Assembly (NCBI GenBank): GCA_011620445.1
Contig: WOZB01000062.1
Span: 1 to 5,972 of the forward strand
Source of the DNA: Anaerolineaceae bacterium
GTDB lineage: Bacteria; Chloroflexota; Anaerolineae; Anaerolineales; Anaerolineaceae
DNA: 5,972 nucleotides
Reading direction: 5' to 3'
Part shown: piece by piece, positions 1 through 3,890 of the stretch
How positions within the stretch are numbered: the stretch's first letter is position 1
Layout of the letters: each line of letters starts with the position of its first letter
Notes under the pieces: generated by a model
What the model saw: only the letters and a program-made list of their open reading frames with translations
Databases searched by the model: none
Told to the model about the DNA's origin: nothing
Program-made: the position numbers and the translations under genes

Positions 1-1
1 G

Positions 2-133
2 GAATCTCACCAGGTAATTCTGCAATCGCTCATTCAAGCCCAATTTCCATTGGATGCAGGTTTGCAGGCTTTCGAAGAAGCTGCTAAACCGGGACGCCTC
101 AAGGTGTTGATCGGGATGGGCATAGAGCCCTAA
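2..133 (+). CDS. C-terminal end of a zinc-type medium-chain (MDR) alcohol/polyol dehydrogenase (partial)
   Basis: The frame is open from the left edge and ends at TAA (131-133), giving 43 residues. The readable tail has the pattern FPL(D)AGLQAFEEAAKPGRLKVLI. This is the usual C-terminal signature of medium-chain dehydrogenases of the sorbitol / L-threonine dehydrogenase type, in which a helix 'F-P-L-x-x-A-x-x-A-F-E' is followed by 'K-V-L-I'. Such enzymes oxidise secondary alcohols of sugars, polyols or amino acids with NAD(P). The catalytic zinc ligands and the Rossmann fold would lie outside the window, so neither substrate nor cofactor can be judged. The assignment rests only on this short tail and could change within the MDR superfamily. 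The gene is co-directional with the tRNA and ettA, which follow it after a 67-base gap containing a separate promoter. Confidence 0.6.
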   Translation, partial: ESHQVILQSLIQAQFPLDAGLQAFEEAAKPGRLKVLIGMGIEP

Positions 134-147
134 AACCGGGGCTTCTT
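125..147 (+). terminator. possible weak terminator at the end of the MDR dehydrogenase gene
   Basis: GAGCCC (125-130) can pair with GGGCTT (139-144), closing an 8-base loop that contains the gene's own TAA stop. The stem is about 6 bp with one G-U pair. It is followed by a short, interrupted T-rich stretch (TCTTATAAT) instead of a clean T-run, so termination would be weak at best. Confidence 0.25.
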
Positions 148-160
148 ATAATCTGAAAAA

Positions 161-190
161 TTGTTTCCGATACAGTTCTAGTGTTATAAT
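161..190 (+). promoter_or_regulatory. sigma-70-type promoter of the tRNA-Pro gene (extended -10)
   Basis: A perfect TATAAT (185-190) is preceded by TG one base upstream (182-183), giving the extended -10 form TGnTATAAT. A poor -35 (TTGTTT, 161-166) lies 18 bases upstream. Strong extended -10 elements commonly compensate for a weak -35. Transcription would start near 197-199, just ahead of the mature tRNA 5' end at 201, which is the expected position for a tRNA promoter. A second TATAAT at 147-152 has no recognisable -35. Confidence 0.75.
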
Positions 191-200
191 ATGCAACCCA

Positions 201-275
201 CGGGGCATGGCTCAGCCCGGATAGAGCGCACGGTTCGGGACTGTGAGGTCGGCGGTTCGAATCCGCCTGCCCCGA
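201..275 (+). tRNA. tRNA-Pro, anticodon CGG
   Basis: A full cloverleaf can be drawn. The acceptor stem is CGGGGCA (201-207) with TGCCCCG (268-274), and the discriminator is A275. The D stem is GCTC (210-213) with GAGC (224-227). The anticodon stem is CACGG (229-233) with CTGTG (241-245), including one G-U pair. The anticodon loop is TTCGGGA (234-240) with anticodon CGG at 236-238, which reads the proline codon CCG. The T stem is GGCGG (251-255) with CCGCC (263-267) around TTCGAAT, and the variable loop has 5 bases. The C1-G72 end pair with A73 matches bacterial proline tRNAs. CCA is not encoded (the bases after A275 are CAA), so the end must be added by CCA-adding enzyme. Confidence 0.97.
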
Positions 276-276
276 C

Positions 277-303
277 AAAGACAGGTGACGAACCTGTCTT
301 TTT
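277..303 (+). terminator. intrinsic terminator/attenuator between tRNA-Pro and ettA
   Basis: AAAGACAGG (277-285) is perfectly complementary to CCTGTCTTT (293-301) around a 7-base loop, and five T bases (299-303) close the structure. This is a standard Rho-independent shape directly after the tRNA 3' end. It lies only 27 bases before the ettA start, which leaves little room for an independent ettA promoter. It may therefore act as a partial terminator that lets some tRNA transcripts run into ettA. Confidence 0.75.
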
Positions 304-312
304 GATTAAAAT
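285..312 (+). promoter_or_regulatory. possible weak ettA promoter overlapping the tRNA terminator
   Basis: TAAAAT (307-312) resembles a -10 box, with GTGACG (285-290) 16 bases upstream as a poor -35. Transcription from it would start only about 12 bases before the ATG, practically at the Shine-Dalgarno sequence, which makes it a doubtful candidate. It is listed because it is the only promoter-like pair between the tRNA and ettA. Confidence 0.2.
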
Positions 313-330
313 AACGTTTGAAAGGTTTTT

Positions 331-2001
331 ATGCCGTCAGATACTCAAGTAATTTATTCCATGATGCGGGTGGGCAAGATCTACCCGCCCAACAAACAAG
401 TACTGCGCGATATTTCGCTCGGTTTCTATTACGGCGCGAAGATCGGCGTTTTAGGCCTTAATGGTTCAGGAAAATCCACTCTACTCAAGATTATGGCTGG
501 GCTGGATGAAGAATACGTGGGCGAGATTGCGGCTTCTAAGGGATACACCATTGGCCTTTTATCACAGGACCCCTATCTTGACCCGGAAAAAACCGTTATC
601 GACGTTATCAGAGAAGGTGTTGAACCGATCACAGCCCTGCTTGAAGAATATGAAAGAGTCAATGAAGGTTTTTCTGACCCTGAGGCCGATTTTGACAAGT
701 TAATCGAAAAGCAAGCCCGGCTAACCGAGCAACTTGAAAAAGTGGACGCCTGGAATTTGGAAAGCAACCTCAAACTTGCCATGGGTGCTCTGAACTGTCC
801 ATCAGGGGAAACTCCCATCAGAGTACTTTCCGGTGGAGAGCGGCGCCGGGTCGCGTTAACCCGATTACTGCTCACGGAACCCGATATTTTGCTGTTGGAT
901 GAGCCTACCAACCATCTTGACGCTGAGTCTATCGAGTGGTTGGAGCATCACTTGCAAAACTACAAAGGCACCGTCATTGCGGTAACACATGACCGCTATT
1001 TCCTGGACAATGTGGCCGGTTGGATTTTGGAACTTGACCGTGGATATGGCATCCCATGGAAAGGCAACTATTCTTCCTGGTTGGAGCAAAAGCAAGAGCG
1101 CTTGCGCGTGGAAGAAAAGTCTGAGACCAAGCATCAGCGCACACTACAGCATGAATTGGATTGGATTCACATGTCGCCAAAAGCGCGCCAATCCAAAGGC
1201 CAAGCGCGTGTGACCGCCTACGAAAAACTGCTCTCGCAGGAATTTGAAAAAGAGCGCAAAGATTTGGAAATTTATATTCCTTCTGGTCCGCGGCTTGGTA
1301 ATGTAGTTATCGAGGCTGAGGCCCTTAAGAAGGGCTACGGTGATCGAACGCTTATTCAAAATTTGGACTTATCAATACCACCCGGTTCGATAGTCGGTAT
1401 CATCGGCCCCAATGGGGCAGGCAAGTCAACGCTGATTAAGATGATTGCTGGCCTTGAAAAACCAGATGCTGGTACGATCAAGATCGGCGAAACCGTTAAA
1501 TTAGGCTACGCTGACCAGAGCCGCTTGCTCGACCCTGAACAAACCGTTTTTCAGGCAATTACAGGTGGTGCGGATAATCTGCAGCTTGGGGATATGAGCG
1601 TAAACAGCCGGGCTTATTGTGCTTCTTTCAACTTTACGGGCTCAGATCAGCAAAAAACCGTCAAGACCCTTTCAGGCGGCGAGAAAAACCGCGTTTTTCT
1701 GGCAAAGACACTGACCAGTGGGGCGAATGTGCTCTTGCTTGATGAGCCAACTAATGATTTGGACATCAACACCTTGAGGGCTCTTGAGGAAGCGCTGGAG
1801 AATTTTGCCGGTTGTGCGGTTGTTGTCAGCCATGACCGTTGGTTTCTTGACCGCATCTCCACGCATATTTTGGCTTTAGGCCACGAAGGCCAACCGCAGC
1901 TTTTCCTGGGGAACTGGTCAGATTGGGAAACTTATCAACTATCCCGTACAGGCAAAAGCAATGACAAGCGTGAACCTTTCAGAGAACTCAAGCGATCTTA
2001 A
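331..2001 (+). CDS. ettA: ABC-F translation factor, energy-dependent translational throttle protein EttA
   Basis: This 556-residue protein is a cytoplasmic ABC-F ATPase without membrane segments. In the EttA family it binds the ribosomal E site, contacts P-site tRNA and gates the first elongation steps according to the ATP/ADP ratio. Two ABC domains are visible. The first has Walker A GLNGSGKST (42-50), signature LSGGERRR (166-173), Walker B DILLLDEP (185-192, catalytic Glu191) and the H-loop His220. The second has GPNGAGKST (359-367), LSGGEKNR (447-454), LLLDEP with Glu472, and His501. The acidic insert at about 95-140 corresponds to the EttA arm. The basic linker at about 242-322 (EGNYSSWLEQK-like, then QSKGQAR) is the P-site tRNA interaction motif. 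Length (E. coli EttA has about 555 residues), the 'RVGKIYPP' N-terminus and the short basic C-terminus ending LKRS all agree with EttA rather than Uup or resistance-type ABC-F proteins. The ATG is preceded by GAAAGG (320-325) at 5-base spacing. No key residue is missing. Confidence 0.95.
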   Translation: MPSDTQVIYSMMRVGKIYPPNKQVLRDISLGFYYGAKIGVLGLNGSGKSTLLKIMAGLDEEYVGEIAASKGYTIGLLSQDPYLDPEKTVIDVIREGVEPITALLEEYERVNEGFSDPEADFDKLIEKQARLTEQLEKVDAWNLESNLKLAMGALNCPSGETPIRVLSGGERRRVALTRLLLTEPDILLLDEPTNHLDAESIEWLEHHLQNYKGTVIAVTHDRYFLDNVAGWILELDRGYGIPWKGNYSSWLEQKQERLRVEEKSETKHQRTLQHELDWIHMSPKARQSKGQARVTAYEKLLSQEFEKERKDLEIYIPSGPRLGNVVIEAEALKKGYGDRTLIQNLDLSIPPGSIVGIIGPNGAGKSTLIKMIAGLEKPDAGTIKIGETVKLGYADQSRLLDPEQTVFQAITGGADNLQLGDMSVNSRAYCASFNFTGSDQQKTVKTLSGGEKNRVFLAKTLTSGANVLLLDEPTNDLDINTLRALEEALENFAGCAVVVSHDRWFLDRISTHILALGHEGQPQLFLGNWSDWETYQLSRTGKSNDKREPFRELKRS

Positions 2002-2065
2002 CCTGAGAATTCCATTCCTGTAACACGGGAAAGTAATCCTTCTAAATTCAATTAAAGAATATAAA

Positions 2066-2095
2066 AAAAGCGGTAGAGTTCACTCTACCGCTTTT
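2066..2095. terminator. bidirectional intrinsic terminator between ettA and csp
   Basis: A perfect 13-bp stem, AAAAGCGGTAGAG (2066-2078) with CTCTACCGCTTTT (2083-2095), closes a TTCA tetraloop. The right side supplies a four-T tract for the + strand ettA transcript. The left side has seven A bases (2063-2069), which read as a seven-U tract for the minus-strand csp transcript. The hairpin sits 64 bases after the ettA stop and 17 bases beyond the csp stop, as expected for a shared terminator between convergent genes. Confidence 0.9.
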
Positions 2096-2112
2096 GCTTG
2101 GTTTATCCTAGA

Positions 2113-2328
2113 TTACTCGAGGACCTTGACATCGGTTGCCTGGGGGCCTTTTGCGCCTTGAACAACACTGAATTCTACTGCTTGATCCTCTTTGAGGGTT
2201 TTGAAACCATCACCCATAATAGCGGAGAAGTGTACAAAGACGTCTTTCTCACCATTCTTGCGGGCAATGAAACCATAGCCCTTTTCGCCGTTGAACCACT
2301 TTACGGTTCCAATCTCTTTTTCTGCCAT
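2113..2328 (-). CDS. cold-shock domain protein (CspA family RNA chaperone)
   Basis: This 71-residue single cold-shock-domain protein has the five-strand OB-fold layout of bacterial CspA relatives. It opens with [15 protein letters not shown], which includes the RNP1 motif KGYGFI (16-21). RNP2, VFVHF (30-34), follows with the aromatic/His nucleic-acid-binding face (Trp11, Phe20, Phe31, His33, Phe34). The tail, [10 protein letters not shown], is the usual last strand. Length is typical (about 65-75). Such proteins bind single-stranded RNA and DNA and melt RNA structure, either in cold adaptation or constitutively; sequence alone does not say which. The ATG at 2328-2326 follows a strong GGAGG (2343-2339) at a rather long 10-base spacing. 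The gene is monocistronic: it has its own promoter upstream and the shared terminator downstream. The Shine-Dalgarno sequence can be sequestered in a leader hairpin. Confidence 0.95.
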   Translation of the reverse strand: MAEKEIGTVKWFNGEKGYGFIARKNGEKDVFVHFSAIMGDGFKTLKEDQAVEFSVVQGAKGPQATDVKVLE

Positions 2329-2337
2329 ACTAAACGT

Positions 2338-2382
2338 ACCTCCAAAATATTTAAAAAGATTTTTGTTTTTGTTTCTGGAGGT
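2338..2382 (-). promoter_or_regulatory. leader hairpin that can sequester the csp ribosome-binding site
   Basis: In the csp mRNA leader, ACCTCCAGAA (2382-2373) is complementary to TTTTGGAGGT (2347-2338). Ten consecutive pairs form, with one G-U, and the Shine-Dalgarno GGAGG (2343-2339) is wholly inside the stem. The 25-base A/U-rich loop can add an inner AAAAA/UUUUU pairing. The complementarity is seen directly. That it controls translation (thermosensor, or melting by the Csp protein itself) is inference. Confidence 0.5.
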
Positions 2383-2438
2383 TCATGCTGAGATCGTTTT
2401 TCACTTTCGTACAAAGAACTTCCATTAACTTCTATTTA

Positions 2439-2467
2439 TTTATACTCGATTTATTTTGTCAAGTCAA
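2439..2467 (-). promoter_or_regulatory. sigma-70-type promoter of the cold-shock gene
   Basis: On the minus strand, -35 TTGACT (2467-2462) and -10 TATAAA (2444-2439) each match the consensus at five of six positions and are separated by the ideal 17 bases. Transcription would begin near 2432, giving a leader of about 104 nt before the ATG. A second -35-like TTGACA (2462-2457) overlaps the first but has no -10 at proper spacing. The surrounding sequence is very A/T-rich. Confidence 0.75.
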
Positions 2468-2518
2468 TATTTTTCGTCGTCAATTAGAAAAAAGTATAGG
2501 CTTGTCAAGTCCAATATT
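2456..2518. repeat. imperfect short direct repeat upstream of csp
   Basis: TTGTCAAGTCAATATT (2456-2471) recurs as TTGTCAAGTCCAATATT (2502-2518), differing only by one inserted C. The left copy carries the -35 box of the csp promoter. The right copy spans the stop codon of the GH4 gene and again contains TTGACA on the minus strand. The start-to-start distance is 46 bases. Whether this is an operator pair, a duplicated promoter element or chance in A/T-rich DNA cannot be decided here. Confidence 0.5.
2488..2512 (-). terminator. possible weak terminator at the end of the nfn-GH4 operon
   Basis: On the minus strand, GGACTTGACAAGCC (2512-2499) can fold into a 5-bp stem with one bulged A and a 3-base loop. 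A run of six T bases (2493-2488) follows after five bases. The stem includes the GH4 stop codon. It is short and the T-run is displaced, so read-through into the csp gene is possible. Confidence 0.25.
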
Positions 2519-3890
2519 GGGGTAAATAGGCTTTATTGACCTCCAGAATATCGGTCAAGACGCTTTCTGCTATGTCAATATCGTTGATAACCGGATCCAG
2601 CAACAAAGATTGAACGGCCATTTGACGGTCCCCTTGCACAACAGAATCGATACAGAGCTGGCTGCAAAGCGCTTCCCGCTGCAATAGGCCTGTAATTGCT
2701 TTAGGCATTTCTCCAATTTTCTGGCCGCGTATGCTGCTGGCTGAAATGTAAGCCGGTACTTCCACAATTGTCTCAGCGCTTAAGCCCGAAATCAATCCAG
2801 CATTAGGGATGTTGACGGCTTCCCAGTAAAGCGGTTCATCGTTTAGAAGGCCAGTAATTACTTCCAGGGCGCCTTCACTCTCAGGATACTTCAAGCTCTC
2901 AGCTCCTTTCCTGGAAGAAATGGTGGACTTAATCATGTCCCACTGGAAATCGCGCAGAGCGGCATGTAGGTCCCAATCATAGAGGCTGCAATCAAATTTA
3001 TCCCAAGGTTTAGTTTGTGTATTGGACATCCAGGGCAGATATTCGCAAAGGTGTTCATCCCCAGGAATTGGAAAAAGCCCGAAATGCTTGAACACTTTAC
3101 GGGTTAAGGGTTCAAAATCAGAGTCCAGATGATCCCAGGCAGCCCGGAACTCAGGATAAAGGTCTTCACCACTTTCACGGTCTTGCAAATTCAGCATCCA
3201 GGTAAAGTGGTTAAGGCCGGCAGCTTTGATTTTGAAGGATTTTTGGCCAAGGGTCTTCATATAATGGCTGGCTACTTGGTTACGGGGGTCGGCGTGCGTG
3301 CTTTTGAAGTCTTGTGCACCTTCAAACTGGTAGCGCGCTGCCAGGGCTTTGGCAACCATGGCGTAACCCATGCCTAATTGATGGCATAACCCAACCACTT
3401 TGATTTTTGTATACTGGTTAACCAGGTAACATAGCCTGTGCATGGGGTTAGTGAAGTTGATCAGCCAGGCTTCCGGGGAAAGATTCTCCATATCACGTGC
3501 AATGGCGAGCACCGGAGCTACATTCCTGGCGGCGTGGGCAAAACCGCCGGGGCCGCCATTCTCCCCGTATGGTTGGCGCAACCCGTACTTGTCTGTAATT
3601 TTACAATCCGCCTCCCAGAGTTGTTCCCTGGGGGTGACCTCGGTTGAATTGATGACGAAATCTGCACCTTTTAAGGCATCGCGATGGTTAGTGTAGCTGC
3701 TTATGTGTTTATGGCAGTCCCACTCAGAATTCAGCCAATTCGCAAGCGTGCTGATGAGATCCAGTGAAGCCTGGTTTTGGTCAACCAGGCAAATTTCGCT
3801 GCCGCCCAAGTCATCGGACTGCAGCAACGTAATCAGAGTTGAAAGGCCAAAGGAAAAACTTCCAGCCCCAACGCAAACAATTTTGGTCAT
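2505..3890 (-). CDS. glycoside hydrolase family 4 (NAD+/divalent-metal-dependent alpha-glycosidase or glycuronidase type)
   Basis: This 461-residue protein has the GH4 architecture. The N-terminal Rossmann segment is KIVCVGAGSFSFG (3-15, GxGS dinucleotide motif), with Asp37 ending the second strand as expected for NAD(H). A GGPGGFAHAARN segment (112-123) follows, then the substrate/metal motif NFTNPM (145-150), Cys169-His170 in GLCHQ, and GLNH (225-228). In characterised members the Cys and the later His (here Cys169 and His228) bind Mn2+ or a similar ion. These enzymes cleave by transient C3 oxidation with bound NAD+, followed by elimination and re-addition. A Cys-His pair instead of Cys-Asn argues against the 6-phospho-glucosidase branch and for the alpha-glucosidase / alpha-galactosidase / glycuronidase side, but the exact sugar cannot be named. 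There is no signal peptide, so it acts in the cytoplasm on imported oligosaccharides or glycosides. The start overlaps the upstream stop as ATGA, with only a weak AAGAG (3900-3896) before it, which suggests translational coupling. Confidence 0.88.
   Translation of the reverse strand: MTKIVCVGAGSFSFGLSTLITLLQSDDLGGSEICLVDQNQASLDLISTLANWLNSEWDCHKHISSYTNHRDALKGADFVINSTEVTPREQLWEADCKITDKYGLRQPYGENGGPGGFAHAARNVAPVLAIARDMENLSPEAWLINFTNPMHRLCYLVNQYTKIKVVGLCHQLGMGYAMVAKALAARYQFEGAQDFKSTHADPRNQVASHYMKTLGQKSFKIKAAGLNHFTWMLNLQDRESGEDLYPEFRAAWDHLDSDFEPLTRKVFKHFGLFPIPGDEHLCEYLPWMSNTQTKPWDKFDCSLYDWDLHAALRDFQWDMIKSTISSRKGAESLKYPESEGALEVITGLLNDEPLYWEAVNIPNAGLISGLSAETIVEVPAYISASSIRGQKIGEMPKAITGLLQREALCSQLCIDSVVQGDRQMAVQSLLLDPVINDIDIAESVLTDILEVNKAYLPQYWT

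Noticed and set aside
147..152. A second perfect TATAAT upstream of the tRNA promoter.
   Set aside because: No -35-like hexamer is found at 15-19 bases upstream, no TG extension is present, and it overlaps the possible end hairpin of the preceding gene.
2098..2391. A 97-codon + strand open frame covering the csp gene.
   Set aside because: It is the antisense shadow of the cold-shock gene, whose RNP1 and RNP2 motifs and ribosome-binding site are unmistakable on the other strand.
2385..2525. A 46-codon + strand reading frame, ATG at 2385, with GGAGG just upstream and a hydrophobic middle.
   Set aside because: The GGAGG is only 3 bases from the ATG and is better explained as the complement of the ACCTCC arm in the csp leader. 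The frame runs antisense through the csp promoter and the GH4 end, and has no recognisable protein pattern.
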